Assembly (NCBI GenBank): GCA_902566775.1
Contig: CACFKF010000004.1
Span: 1 to 64,000 of the forward strand
Source: an uncultured Pelagibacteraceae bacterium
GTDB taxonomy: Bacteria; Pseudomonadota; Alphaproteobacteria; Pelagibacterales; Pelagibacteraceae
Direction of reading: 5' to 3'
Length of the DNA: 64,000 nt
Shown here: one piece after another, positions 29,168-38,959 of the stretch
Numbering within the stretch: the first letter of the stretch is position 1
Layout: each line of letters starts with the position of its first letter
The notes under the pieces: model-generated
Told to the model about the DNA's origin: nothing
Databases searched by the model: none
What the model saw: only the letters and a program-made list of their open reading frames with translations
Program-made: the position numbers and the translations under genes

Positions 29168-31357
29168 ATGGTTAATGAAAAAATTGCAGTAGATCATGGA
29201 TTAAAAAAAACAGAGTTTAAAGAAATATGTAAACTCTTAAAAAGAGTTCCTAATATTACAGAACTTGGTTTATTTTCTGCTATGTGGAATGAGCATTGTT
29301 CATACAAATCTTCTAAAATTCATCTAAAAAAACTTCCAACAAGTGGAAAAAAAGTAATCCAAGGTCCAGGAGAAAATGCTGGTGTGATTGACATAGAGGA
29401 TGATGATGCCATAGTTTTTAAAATTGAAAGTCATAACCACCCTTCTTTTATTGAACCATATCAGGGTGCGGCTACAGGAGTTGGTGGAATAATGAGAGAT
29501 GTTTTTACGATGGGTGCTCGCCCAATAGCAAATTTAAATTCAATACATTTTGGTTCTACTCAACACAAAAAAACAAAAAATTTATTGAGAGGAGTTGTTC
29601 GTGGAATTGGTGGTTATGGAAACTGTATGGGAATACCGACTATCGGAGGTCAAACTTGCTTCGATGAATCTTATAATGGGAACATACTAGTTAATGCAAT
29701 GACAGTTGGATTAGTCAAAAAAAATAAAATATTTTACTCCAAAGCTTCCGGAATAAATAAACCAGTCATTTATGTTGGTTCAAAAACAGGTAGAGATGGC
29801 ATACATGGTGCAAGTATGGCCTCTGCAGTTTTTGACGATCAAATAGAAGAAAAAAAACCAACTGTTCAGGTTGGTGATCCTTTTACTGAAAAACTTTTGT
29901 TAGAAGCTTGTTTGGAGTTAATGGCTGATGATTCAATTATTTCTATCCAAGATATGGGTGCAGCAGGACTTACTTCTTCTAGTGTAGAAATGGCATCTAA
30001 AGGAAAACTTGGTATAGAATTATACCTAGACAAAGTTCCCTGCAGAGAATCTAACATGACGCCTTATGAAATTATGCTTTCTGAAAGCCAAGAAAGAATG
30101 CTTATAATTTTAGAAAATGGAAAAGAAGACAAAGCTAAAAAAATTTTTGATAAGTGGCATTTAGACTTTGCTATAATTGGTAAAACTACAAAATCAAATA
30201 AAATAGAAATATTTTTTAATAAAAATAAAGTTGCTGATGTTCCAATAGAATTTTTATCTGATAAAGCTCCAGAATATGACAGAAAATGGAAAAAAACAAA
30301 ATTGCCAATTAAAAATAAGCTTAACAAAAATATTTACAAAAATCTAAAAATTGAAGATGTCCTAATAAAAATTTTGGCCAGCCCAAACATTTGTAGTAAA
30401 GAATGGATTTGGCAACAATACGATCACACTGTAATGGGTGATACTATACAAAAACCTGGCGGAGACGCTGGTGTTGTTAGGATACATGGAACAAACAAGG
30501 CAATAGCAACCACTGTGGATTCTTCAGCAGGTTATTGTTTTGCACATCCATTAACCGGTGGAAAACAAGTTGTTTGTGAAAGTTGGAGAAATTTGGTTTC
30601 AGTTGGTGCAAAACCTATAGCTATCACAAATTGTCTAAATTTTGGAAACCCAGAGAAAGAAAATAACATGGGTGAATTCGTTGAATGCCTGGGAGGCATC
30701 AGTGAAGCATGTAAATTTTTAGATTATCCTATTGTTTCAGGGAATGTTTCTTTTTACAACGAAACCAAAGATAAAGGAATAAAACCTACTCCTTCAATTG
30801 GTGGGGTCGGCCTTTTAAAAGATTATAAAAAAATGGTTTCAATAAGCTTAAAAAAAGCTGAAAATATAGTCTTATTAATTGGAAAAACAGAAGGCCATGT
30901 TGATCAAAGTGTTTTTGCAAAGGAAATACTTAATCAAAAAAAAGGTCCTCCACCTGAAATTAACTTATTTAATGAAAAAAATAATGGAGAAACTGTATTA
31001 AAATTAATTAATGAAGGCTATGTTAAATCTGCACATGATGTTTCTGTTGGGGGCGCATTGATTGCTATTACAAAAATGTGTATTACAGGTAATATGGGTA
31101 TAAACATTAACAAACCCAAAAGTTTAGTAAATTTTTTTGAATATTTTTTTGGTGAAGATCAGGGGAGATATTTGATTGAAATAGAAAAAAAAGATATTGA
31201 AAAAGCAAAGTCTATATTAGAAAAAAATTCTGTATATTTTAGTGAATTTGGTATAACTCAAGAAAAAAATATTGTTCTTAAAGATAGTTTAAATGTTACA
31301 ATAGAGAAATTAGATAAAGCAAATAAATTATGGTTAACGAAATATATGGATAGTTAA
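29168..31357 (+). CDS. purL: phosphoribosylformylglycinamidine synthase, large subunit (short PurL)
   Basis: ATP-dependent conversion of FGAR to FGAM. At 729 residues it is the short PurL type, which requires separate PurQ and PurS; both are encoded immediately upstream. Signatures include [12 protein letters not shown] near the start, [19 protein letters not shown] and [13 protein letters not shown]. The second half repeats the AIRS-like fold ([22 protein letters not shown]). bolA starts 2 bp after its stop. Confidence 0.98.
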   Translation: MVNEKIAVDHGLKKTEFKEICKLLKRVPNITELGLFSAMWNEHCSYKSSKIHLKKLPTSGKKVIQGPGENAGVIDIEDDDAIVFKIESHNHPSFIEPYQGAATGVGGIMRDVFTMGARPIANLNSIHFGSTQHKKTKNLLRGVVRGIGGYGNCMGIPTIGGQTCFDESYNGNILVNAMTVGLVKKNKIFYSKASGINKPVIYVGSKTGRDGIHGASMASAVFDDQIEEKKPTVQVGDPFTEKLLLEACLELMADDSIISIQDMGAAGLTSSSVEMASKGKLGIELYLDKVPCRESNMTPYEIMLSESQERMLIILENGKEDKAKKIFDKWHLDFAIIGKTTKSNKIEIFFNKNKVADVPIEFLSDKAPEYDRKWKKTKLPIKNKLNKNIYKNLKIEDVLIKILASPNICSKEWIWQQYDHTVMGDTIQKPGGDAGVVRIHGTNKAIATTVDSSAGYCFAHPLTGGKQVVCESWRNLVSVGAKPIAITNCLNFGNPEKENNMGEFVECLGGISEACKFLDYPIVSGNVSFYNETKDKGIKPTPSIGGVGLLKDYKKMVSISLKKAENIVLLIGKTEGHVDQSVFAKEILNQKKGPPPEINLFNEKNNGETVLKLINEGYVKSAHDVSVGGALIAITKMCITGNMGININKPKSLVNFFEYFFGEDQGRYLIEIEKKDIEKAKSILEKNSVYFSEFGITQEKNIVLKDSLNVTIEKLDKANKLWLTKYMDS

Positions 31358-31359
31358 TT

Positions 31360-31605
31360 ATGGCAATGGATTTGAAAGAAATTGAAAGATTAATTAAAGC
31401 ATCTCTTCCCGATTCGGTAATTGAAATACAAGATTTAGCTGGGGATGGTAATCATTATTCTGCTACAGTTATTTCTTCTGCATTTAACGGGAAAACTAAA
31501 ATTGAACAACATAAGATTGTTTATGCATCATTAAAAGGTAAAATGGGAAATGAACTACATGCACTAGCAATTAAAACAAAGGAGAAAGATGGATCAAAAA
31601 ACTAA
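31360..31605 (+). CDS. bolA: BolA family protein
   Basis: Protein of 81 residues with the BolA fold signature DLAGDGNHYSATVIS and a C-terminal HKIVYASLKGKMGNELHAL helix. BolA proteins pair with monothiol glutaredoxins around a shared [2Fe-2S] cluster for iron sensing or cluster delivery. The next gene is such a glutaredoxin and overlaps this one by 17 bp, which makes the partnership very likely. The invariant histidine in HKIVY is a likely cluster ligand. Confidence 0.95.
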   Translation: MAMDLKEIERLIKASLPDSVIEIQDLAGDGNHYSATVISSAFNGKTKIEQHKIVYASLKGKMGNELHALAIKTKEKDGSKN

Positions 31606-31921
31606 AGATTTTATAGATAATGAAATAAATAATAACGATGTATGCTTATTTATGAAAGGAACGCCCGATGCACCACAGTGTGGTTTTTCAATGGCTGTAT
31701 CTAATATATTAAAAATTTTAGAAGTAAAATTTAAAGGAATTAATGTTCTAGAAAATAATGAACTTAGACAAGGAATTAAAGAATACAGTGAGTGGCCAAC
31801 CATACCGCAACTATACATAAAAAAAGAATTTGTTGGTGGGTGTGATATTATAAAAGAAATTTATGAAAATGGCGATTTAAAAAAAATACTAAAAGATAAA
31901 AATCTATCTTATAAAGAATAA
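31589..31921 (+). CDS. grxD: monothiol glutaredoxin (Grx4 type)
   Basis: Protein of 110 residues with the CGFS active site at C31 (APQCGFSMAV), the TVPQLYI-like segment as TIPQLYIKKEFVGGCD, and a glutathione-binding TWP-like motif (EWPTIPQ). CGFS glutaredoxins bind [2Fe-2S] clusters rather than reducing disulfides. The start lies 17 bp inside bolA, giving strong coupling. The stop overlaps the next ORF by one base. Confidence 0.96.
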   Translation: MDQKTKDFIDNEINNNDVCLFMKGTPDAPQCGFSMAVSNILKILEVKFKGINVLENNELRQGIKEYSEWPTIPQLYIKKEFVGGCDIIKEIYENGDLKKILKDKNLSYKE

Positions 31922-32187
31922 TGAAACAGTTTATATACAAAATGATTGTTGTCGTATTTGCAATAATATTAGTATATGAATTTACAATAGGAAAAAAAAT
32001 CTCTCAGTTCGGCGGAAAGGTAGATGCAATAACATCTAAGGAAGGAAGAAAAGAAACAGTAAATAAATTAAGAGAAGAAATTAAAAAGGCCGTAAAAAAA
32101 GAAAGATATCTTTCTAAAGAAGACGCAAAACTAATTAACGAATTTATTTTAAAAATTCAAAAAGAATTAAAAGAGTCGGAAAATTAA
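31921..32187 (+). CDS. small membrane-anchored hypothetical protein
   Basis: An 88-residue protein not recognised by family. Residues 1-23 are a hydrophobic helix (YKMIVVVFAIILVYEF) that should act as a membrane anchor or uncleaved signal. The rest is highly charged and helical (ETVNKLREEIKKAVKKERYL), facing the periplasm or cytoplasm. The ATG overlaps the grxD stop by one base (TAATG), so it is translated with bolA-grxD. Its end overlaps the convergent glycosyltransferase by 4 bp. A link to iron or redox control is only suggested by position. Confidence 0.8.
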   Translation: MKQFIYKMIVVVFAIILVYEFTIGKKISQFGGKVDAITSKEGRKETVNKLREEIKKAVKKERYLSKEDAKLINEFILKIQKELKESEN

Positions 32188-33773
32188 TCGCAAAACCACA
32201 AAGTTCCTACACTTATTTTTTTTTTATAGAAACTATAGTTATAAGTCTCATCCCATATTAATTGACAGTCCTTCGGATTAGATCTTTTTACATTTCTAAG
32301 ATTTTTATAAGCAAATAAGGTTTTTTCTTTAGCTGCATCGAGCTGACTATAGGTTCTAAAACAAGTAAAATTTTTTTTTGCCAAAAATTCTTTTGCAAAA
32401 ATATCGCCGTAGACGCACGTATCTTTACTAATAGAATTTTCTTCTGTGTATTGAACAATTTTTTTTGTAAGATTTTTGTTGCTAACTCCCCAATAATCAA
32501 TTTCAAAATTTTTTTGAATATTAGTAAATTTTGCAAAAGAATTAAGCCATGTATATTGATATGGGTACAAAAAAAAGTTTTCTATTAAAAAGAAAAAAAA
32601 TACGATTGATCCCAAACTAATAAATAATTTTTTATTAAAGTAAAAAAAATTAACTAAACCAATTAAAAAAATCATTGGAACTAAAAAAAGTACATGTCTT
32701 AATTCGTCATAAATGGCAACATTTTTAAGAATAAAAATAAATAAAATTAAAAAAAATGACAAAAGCAAAGTTAGATAATACATAGATGCAGGCGTGTTGT
32801 TGAATATTTTTTTTTCAACAAACGGAAAAAGCAATACACCTATGATTACCAAAATAGGCAATTTAAAAAAAAGCCAGATAAAATAATAACTTGCTGGCAA
32901 ACTAGTAGATTTCATACAAGTGCCTAAAGTTAAAGTGCAAAGCTCGTTCCAATATCTACTCATAACATTAATAGAATTGATTGGTTCAGCAAATGGATTG
33001 TGCCAAAAAATCGGATTAAATATATAAATAAAAATAAACAGTGGAATTGTAAAAATTAAAAATAACTTCAAATTTTTTTTAATAAAATCAAATATATGGA
33101 TTTTTTTAATGTTAAATAAAATTATAATACTTATTAAATATTGAAAGCAAATAAGTAGTCCAAGAGTTCTTATTCCAATTAAAAAGGCAGTCAATAATGA
33201 TAATAAAATAATTTTACCATTATTAATTTTTTCTTCGAAAAATAAACTTTCTACAATTGTTAATGAAATATATGTATTAATTATCCAAAATGACAAGAAT
33301 GGAATATCCTTTTCATTAAACTGTGCGTGTCCAAAAAAATATGGATATAACAAATAAAGAGATGAGGAAATGAAAGCAAAGATTAAACTATTAGTTATTT
33401 TGTATGAAATTAAATAAAAAAAAATTCCAGAAATAGTAAAAGTCAAAAAAATTGCTATATGTTTAGCTACCAACCAACCACCATAAATAGTAAGCTCATT
33501 TAACTCAGAAACAAATTTGCTAAATAAAATAGAAAAAGGTTGAGTAATTAAATTAAAAGCGACTCCCTGATACCTGTCTCCATGGTTTAACAATATGTCA
33601 TAAGTTCCAGTTTTAAAAAAACTTATAATTGCCGATTGATGAACTTCCCAATTTAACTGCTGATGATACTCATCACTAGTTATTCCATTTACAATACTAA
33701 GATACGCTCCAATAAAAAAGTAAAATAGTAAAAAAATATAAAATTGATAATTTTTTTTAAATATATTTAACAA
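32184..33773 (-). CDS. multi-spanning membrane glycosyltransferase (PMT/ArnT-like)
   Basis: Protein of 529 residues with roughly ten or more hydrophobic segments and a short N-terminal loop carrying the acidic pair of the GT-C fold (NGITSDEYHQQ). A second conserved-looking loop reads HAQFNEKDIPF. This architecture fits enzymes that move sugars from polyprenyl phosphate donors to lipids or proteins on the outer face of the inner membrane. Substrate cannot be told. The C-terminal 100 residues form a soluble domain with several cysteines. The start directly follows the rpsD stop. Confidence 0.7.
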   Translation of the reverse strand: MLNIFKKNYQFYIFLLFYFFIGAYLSIVNGITSDEYHQQLNWEVHQSAIISFFKTGTYDILLNHGDRYQGVAFNLITQPFSILFSKFVSELNELTIYGGWLVAKHIAIFLTFTISGIFFYLISYKITNSLIFAFISSSLYLLYPYFFGHAQFNEKDIPFLSFWIINTYISLTIVESLFFEEKINNGKIILLSLLTAFLIGIRTLGLLICFQYLISIIILFNIKKIHIFDFIKKNLKLFLIFTIPLFIFIYIFNPIFWHNPFAEPINSINVMSRYWNELCTLTLGTCMKSTSLPASYYFIWLFFKLPILVIIGVLLFPFVEKKIFNNTPASMYYLTLLLSFFLILFIFILKNVAIYDELRHVLFLVPMIFLIGLVNFFYFNKKLFISLGSIVFFFFLIENFFLYPYQYTWLNSFAKFTNIQKNFEIDYWGVSNKNLTKKIVQYTEENSISKDTCVYGDIFAKEFLAKKNFTCFRTYSQLDAAKEKTLFAYKNLRNVKRSNPKDCQLIWDETYNYSFYKKKISVGTLWFCD

Positions 33774-34391
33774 TTATCTAGAATAATATTCTATAACAAG
33801 GTTAGGTTCCATTAGCACTGGATAAGGAACTTCTTCAAATTTTGGAGTTCTGACAAATTTAATTTTTTTATTTTTTTCGTCTACATGTAAGTATTCAGGA
33901 ACTTCTCTTTCTTTATTTGCCAAAGCAATATCAATTAATGCTAATTTTTTTGATTTATCTCGTACCTCTATGGTTTCTTCTTCTTTCAATTGATAACTTG
34001 AAATATTAACTTTCTTTCCATTAACTTTAAAATGGCCATGATTGATTAGTTGTCTGGCACCAAATATTGTTGTTGATAATTTAGCTCTATAAACAACTGC
34101 ATCTAATCTTCTTTCCAACAACCCAATAAGATTTTCAGCAGAATCGCCTTTTTTCATTATTGCTTTCTTATATAAATTTCTGAATTGTCTTTCGTTGATG
34201 TTTCCATAATAAGATTTTAATTTTTGTTTAGCCAAAAGCTGTATTCCATAGTCAGATGGTTTTGATGATTTAGTTTGGCCGTGTTGACCAGGTGGATATG
34301 CTCTAGAGTTGAAAGGGCTTTTTGGTCTTCCCCATAAATTTACTTTTAGTCTTCTATCAACTTTATGTTTAGAGTTTAATCTTTTTGTCAT
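33774..34391 (-). CDS. rpsD: 30S ribosomal protein S4
   Basis: Primary 16S rRNA-binding protein that starts assembly of the 30S body. The 205-residue sequence has the expected N-terminal rRNA-binding part ([19 protein letters not shown]) and the S4 RNA-binding domain ([34 protein letters not shown]). It stands alone, away from the alpha ribosomal operon, as common in Alphaproteobacteria. Upstream, 41 bp separate it from trmJ; no conserved leader structure is visible. Confidence 0.98.
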   Translation of the reverse strand: MTKRLNSKHKVDRRLKVNLWGRPKSPFNSRAYPPGQHGQTKSSKPSDYGIQLLAKQKLKSYYGNINERQFRNLYKKAIMKKGDSAENLIGLLERRLDAVVYRAKLSTTIFGARQLINHGHFKVNGKKVNISSYQLKEEETIEVRDKSKKLALIDIALANKEREVPEYLHVDEKNKKIKFVRTPKFEEVPYPVLMEPNLVIEYYSR

Positions 34392-34432
34392 TTGGTAGAA
34401 GGTTTTATAAACATCTTAATAATTATGTCAAT

Positions 34433-35146
34433 CTACGTTTTTTTTTTGGATAGAGCCGCAAATACACTTGATAAAATGCGAGTTTCTTTTTCTGATAATT
34501 CCATTTTATAAAAAATACTCCTTAAATTTTCTAGCATTATTGTTTTTTTTTCTTTTGGTTTAAAAAAATTAATTTCTTCAAGATGTTTTATGCATAAATT
34601 TGACATTGCATGGATGTTTTTCTTAGATGCGGATTTAATCTTTTTAGATCTAAAATACTTTGATTTTTTCAAGTTTAATATTTGAAAAATAGCTTGAGCT
34701 ACAATTATTAAACTATGGGATAAATTTAAAGATTTAAAATTAGAATTGCTTGGTATTTGTAATACATAATTTGAAAAACTTATTTCTTTATTTGACAATC
34801 CTGATGCCTCAGGTCCAAATAAAAAGGCAATTTTTTTGTTAAAATCTATTTTATTTAATTCGTTTAACTTAATATGTTTAACATTTTTATTTCTAAACCT
34901 AGAAGTTGTTGAAATCAATAAATCGATGTTTTTCATTACAGGTTCTAAAGTCTCATAAACTTTACTTTTTTTTATAATTTCTTGAGCCCCTACTGAAGTA
35001 GCAACTATTTTGTCATTGGGAAAAGTTGGTTTGGGATTGATTACAATTAATTTGAAAAAATTAAAATTTTTCATTGCTCTAGCACATGCTCCAATATTTT
35101 CCGATAATTGGGGCTTGTGTAAAATAAATGAAATATTATTAAACAT
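34433..35146 (-). CDS. trmJ: tRNA (cytidine/uridine-2'-O) methyltransferase TrmJ
   Basis: SpoU-superfamily methyltransferase that modifies position 32 in the tRNA anticodon loop. The 237-residue protein begins ISFILHKPQLSENIGACARA, and has the SAM-knot motifs AFLFGPEASGLSNKEI and IPSNSNFKSLNLSHSL. A C-terminal helical extension of about 80 residues is the TrmJ dimerisation part. Its ATG shares one base with the cimA stop. Confidence 0.9.
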   Translation of the reverse strand: MFNNISFILHKPQLSENIGACARAMKNFNFFKLIVINPKPTFPNDKIVATSVGAQEIIKKSKVYETLEPVMKNIDLLISTTSRFRNKNVKHIKLNELNKIDFNKKIAFLFGPEASGLSNKEISFSNYVLQIPSNSNFKSLNLSHSLIIVAQAIFQILNLKKSKYFRSKKIKSASKKNIHAMSNLCIKHLEEINFFKPKEKKTIMLENLRSIFYKMELSEKETRILSSVFAALSKKKT

Positions 35147-36747
35147 TAAAGACTTGCAGGTGCTTTATCTTTAAATAATTTGTAATCTAAGCTATCAACA
35201 AGTGCTTTAAAAGATGCATCAATAATGTTTGCTGAAACTCCAATTGTAAACCAATTTTTGCCCTTTGAATCGGTGCTTTCAATTGAAACTCTTGTTACAG
35301 CTTCAGTGCCTGTGTTTAAAATTCTAACCTTATAATCTACTAATTTTAAGTCTTTTAAATAATGAGAATATTTTGCAAGTTTATCTACATTATTTCTTAT
35401 TGCATTATCAAGTGCATGGACAGGACCATTGCCTTCTCCTTCGCAAAGAATCAATTTTTTATCAACTTCTAATTTAGCTTTTGCTGAAGAAATAATTTCC
35501 CCTACGCTATTTTTTTTCACACTAACATCGTATTCTTTAATTGAAATGTATCTTGGTATTTCATCCATTATTCTTCTTGCCAGTAGTTCAAAAGATGCAT
35601 CTGCACCATCATAGCTGTATCCAATAAATTCTCTATCTTTAACTTCTTCTAAAAGTTTTTTTATTTTTGGATCATCTTGTCTAAATTCTATTCCTATAGA
35701 TTTTAATCTTGAAACTATATTTGACTTTCCAGATTGGTCAGAAACAACAATGTTTCTTGCATTTCCCACATCTTCAGGATTTATATGCTCATATGTTTTT
35801 GGATCTTTTTGTACTGCAGATACATGCAATCCTCCTTTATGTGAAAAAGCAGCAGCTCCAACATAAGGTAAATGTTGATTTGGTTTTCTGTTTAATATTT
35901 CATCAAGCAATCTTGAACATTGAGTTAATTTACCAATATTTTTTTTTTTAATATTTATTTCGTAATCTTTTGAGTAAGTTTCTTTTAAATGCAATGTAGG
36001 AATTACTGACATTAAATTTGCATTTCCACACCTTTCACCTAATCCATTAATTGTTCCTTGTATCTGTCTAACGCCAGATAAAACTGCCGCTAAAGAGTTT
36101 GCAACAGCATTTCCAGTGTCATTATGAGCATGAATACCAAGGTTTTTTCCTGGAACAGATTTGATTACTTCATGTACAATTTCAGAAACTTCGTTAGGTA
36201 ATGTTCCACCATTTGTATCACAAAGCACAATCCATCTAGCACCATTATCGAATGCTGATTTAATACATGAAAGTGCATATTCTTTATTGTTTTTAAAACC
36301 ATCAAAAAAATGTTCAGCATCAAACATGAATTCTTTTTTTTCTTTAACAAAAAGTTTTGTACTTTCTGAAATATTTTCTAAATTTTCTTTATTTGATATT
36401 CCTAGTGCTACATCAACATGAAAATCCCAAGATTTACCAACCAAACATACAGCCGGCGTATTACTATTTAGTATAGATGAAAGTCCGGGATCATTATCAG
36501 CACTTCTGCCTGCTCTTTTAGTCATACCAAAAGCTGTCAATACCGAATTATTTAATTTAATTTTTTTTTGAAAAAACTCTGTGTCTGTAGGATTAGCACC
36601 TGGCCAACCTCCTTCGATATAGTCCACCCCTAAATCATCTAAAGCTTTGGCTATTTTTAATTTATCATCTATTGAAAAATCAACACCTTGGGTTTGTGCA
36701 CCATCTCTCAACGTAGTATCAAATATATGTATTTTTTCTTTACTCAT
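35146..36747 (-). CDS. cimA: (R)-citramalate synthase
   Basis: Condenses acetyl-CoA with pyruvate to citramalate, opening the threonine-independent route to isoleucine. The track starts at a TTG (36759); the ATG at 36747 (MSKEKIHIFDTTLRDGAQTQG) is preferred because it overlaps the cysS stop as ATGA. That gives 533 residues. HMGL-type catalytic parts are FDTTLRDGAQ and GIHAHNDTGNAVANS, followed by a C-terminal LeuA-like allosteric domain. YIEGGWPGANPTD is typical of the CimA branch rather than LeuA or homocitrate synthase. Confidence 0.92.
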   Translation of the reverse strand: MSKEKIHIFDTTLRDGAQTQGVDFSIDDKLKIAKALDDLGVDYIEGGWPGANPTDTEFFQKKIKLNNSVLTAFGMTKRAGRSADNDPGLSSILNSNTPAVCLVGKSWDFHVDVALGISNKENLENISESTKLFVKEKKEFMFDAEHFFDGFKNNKEYALSCIKSAFDNGARWIVLCDTNGGTLPNEVSEIVHEVIKSVPGKNLGIHAHNDTGNAVANSLAAVLSGVRQIQGTINGLGERCGNANLMSVIPTLHLKETYSKDYEINIKKKNIGKLTQCSRLLDEILNRKPNQHLPYVGAAAFSHKGGLHVSAVQKDPKTYEHINPEDVGNARNIVVSDQSGKSNIVSRLKSIGIEFRQDDPKIKKLLEEVKDREFIGYSYDGADASFELLARRIMDEIPRYISIKEYDVSVKKNSVGEIISSAKAKLEVDKKLILCEGEGNGPVHALDNAIRNNVDKLAKYSHYLKDLKLVDYKVRILNTGTEAVTRVSIESTDSKGKNWFTIGVSANIIDASFKALVDSLDYKLFKDKAPASL

Positions 36748-38138
36748 TTTAATTTCCAAGTGGTTTTACCATCTTTATCCTCTATTTCTATACCATTCTC
36801 TAGTAGCTCATCTCTTATTCTGTCAGCTTCAACATAATCTTTTTTTTCTCTAGCTTTATTTCTTAGTTCAATTCTTTCCTGTATCACTTTTACCTCAACT
36901 CTCATTGCTTTAAATCTTGAATATCTCCAATCTTCTTTGGACTCAATTAACAATCCAATAAAATTACATGCTGAAATAAATATTATTTTATCGTTTTCGT
37001 TTCCTTGTTTAGCTTTTTCAAAAAGTTTATGAAGATTTGCAATATACCCGGGTGTATTTAAATCATCATATAGTGGTGCTAAATATTCATCAGGTATTTT
37101 TATAGATTTTTCTAAAAGTTTTTTTTTAATTGGATCACCAAAACCATCGTAATTATCTACTTCATACCATTTTTCAATTGTGTTTTTACAATTTTCATAA
37201 AGCTTTTCACTCCAATCTAGTGGTTGCCTATAATGAGTGCTCATTAAAGCTAGTCTTAATATTTGACCTGAGCCCCACTCTTTAACTTGATTAATAGATA
37301 AAATATTTCCTTGTGACTTTGCCATTTTTTCTTTTGACATAGTAATAAATCCATTATGAACCCAATAATTTGCAAAAGTTTCATTTTCATTTGCACATCT
37401 AGATTGTGCAATTTCATTTTCATGATGCGGAAAAATTAAATCCATTCCTCCTCCATGAATATCGAATTTATCACCTAAAAATTTCTTAGACATAACCGAA
37501 CATTCAAGGTGCCAACCGGGTCTACCCTTTCCCCATGGAGATTCCCATGATGGCTCACTTTCTGTTGATGGCTTCCACAATACAAAATCAGCTGGATTTT
37601 TTTTATTTTCTGAAACCTCAACTCTTGCACCGGCAATTAATTCATCTAATTTTTTGTTTGATAATTTTCCATAATCTTCAAATTTTTTTACTTCAAAATA
37701 AACATGATTATTAATTTCGTAAGCAAATTTATTGGTAATAAGTTTATTAATCATTTCAATCATTAAAGAAATATTTTCAGTCGCTTTTGGCTCCTGCGTA
37801 GGAGTCTCGCAATTCAAATATTCACAATCTTCATGAAAAATATTTGTAATTTTTTTTGTAAGATCACCTATTGAAATCTTTTTTTCAATTGAAGAAGCTA
37901 TTATTTTATCATCTATATCTGTAATATTTCTTACATAGCTAACTGAATTATTTCCATATTTGCATTTTAAAACTTTGAACAAAATATCAAACACAACTAA
38001 TGGTCTTGCATTTCCAATGTGTGGATTATCATAAACAGTTGGTCCGCAAACATACATTCCAATTTTTTTTGGGTTAATTGGTGTAAATTTGTGCTTCTTA
38101 TTACCAAGGCTATTTGTTAAAAAAATATCTTTATTCAT
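36744..38138 (-). CDS. cysS: cysteinyl-tRNA synthetase
   Basis: Class I synthetase charging tRNA-Cys, acting as a monomer with a zinc site. At 464 residues it has normal length. The HIGH motif appears as HIGN in DNPHIGNARPLV, the KMSKS motif as KMAKSQGN, and the zinc-site cysteine is in MYVCGPTVYD. The HGGGMDLIFPHHENE segment is also typical. Its stop overlaps the cimA start by 4 bp (ATGA). Confidence 0.97.
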   Translation of the reverse strand: MNKDIFLTNSLGNKKHKFTPINPKKIGMYVCGPTVYDNPHIGNARPLVVFDILFKVLKCKYGNNSVSYVRNITDIDDKIIASSIEKKISIGDLTKKITNIFHEDCEYLNCETPTQEPKATENISLMIEMINKLITNKFAYEINNHVYFEVKKFEDYGKLSNKKLDELIAGARVEVSENKKNPADFVLWKPSTESEPSWESPWGKGRPGWHLECSVMSKKFLGDKFDIHGGGMDLIFPHHENEIAQSRCANENETFANYWVHNGFITMSKEKMAKSQGNILSINQVKEWGSGQILRLALMSTHYRQPLDWSEKLYENCKNTIEKWYEVDNYDGFGDPIKKKLLEKSIKIPDEYLAPLYDDLNTPGYIANLHKLFEKAKQGNENDKIIFISACNFIGLLIESKEDWRYSRFKAMRVEVKVIQERIELRNKAREKKDYVEADRIRDELLENGIEIEDKDGKTTWKLK

Positions 38139-38183
38139 TATTCTAGAAATATACTTTAATTTCCTGTTTGTGAATCTTTTAGA

Positions 38184-38921
38184 TCACTTAGGAATCTTAC
38201 AAACCGGAATTGGCTCCATTTTGTGAAGATTTAATTTTCTTATTTTAATGTATTTTTCATAATTAGGTGAATTTGGATTGCTCATAGCTTCTTCTACTTC
38301 TTCATATTTTAAGCCTAATTGACTTTCGTCAGTTCTTCCATCATCCCATAAACCATCGGTAGGTTTCGCTTTTATAATTTGTTCTGAAATCTTTAACTCT
38401 TTTCCAAGTTCCCAAACATCTGTTTTGGTACAATCAGCAATTGGAGAAATATCAACACCTCCATCTCCATATTTAGTATAAAAACCAACTCCAAAATCTT
38501 CAACTTTATTTCCCGTTCCAACAACAATTCCATTATTTGCTGCAGCAACTTGATATAGCGTTGTCATTCTTAGTCTAGCTCTTGAGTTTGCCATGCCATG
38601 TTCATTTTTAAAACCTGACAAAGCATTTTCAAAGTTTTTAAAAACATTATCAAGTTCCAAAGAATGAGACTCAACATTATTAAATTTATCACTTAACCAC
38701 TTTTTATGTAAAAGACTTAAGTCATTTTGTTCTTTATTTTGTTTGATTGGCATAGTTAAAACTATTGTTTTTAAATCTGTCATGGCGCATAAAGTGCTTG
38801 TAACTGAAGAGTCTATGCCGCCAGAAATTCCAATAACTAATGATTGGGCTTTAACGGGCATTGAATTTACATAATTCAATATCCAATCTTTTATAAACAC
38901 AATTTTTTTACTTACTTCCAT
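38184..38921 (-). CDS. nadE: NH3-dependent NAD synthetase
   Basis: Last step of NAD synthesis: amidation of deamido-NAD with ATP. The protein of 245 residues has the PP-loop SGGIDSSVT at about 33-41 and KVEDFGVGFYTKYGDGGVDISPI in the synthetase core. It lacks the glutaminase domain of the longer form, so ammonia or a separate amidotransferase is the nitrogen source. With nadK at 12.9 kb, this window carries two NAD(P) genes, but they are not linked. Confidence 0.95.
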   Translation of the reverse strand: MEVSKKIVFIKDWILNYVNSMPVKAQSLVIGISGGIDSSVTSTLCAMTDLKTIVLTMPIKQNKEQNDLSLLHKKWLSDKFNNVESHSLELDNVFKNFENALSGFKNEHGMANSRARLRMTTLYQVAAANNGIVVGTGNKVEDFGVGFYTKYGDGGVDISPIADCTKTDVWELGKELKISEQIIKAKPTDGLWDDGRTDESQLGLKYEEVEEAMSNPNSPNYEKYIKIRKLNLHKMEPIPVCKIPK

Positions 38922-38959
38922 AAATCAAATATACGTTAAAGGATTTCTTTAATAAACGC

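Noticed and set aside
33774-33790. Weak inverted repeat at the rpsD stop (ATTATCTAGAATAAT)
   Set aside because: Short and imperfect, without a T-run; the next gene starts at once on the same strand, so a terminator makes little sense.
36748-36759. TTG start of cimA in the track
   Set aside because: The ATG at 36747 forms an ATGA overlap with the cysS stop and precedes the conserved IHIFDTTLRDG.
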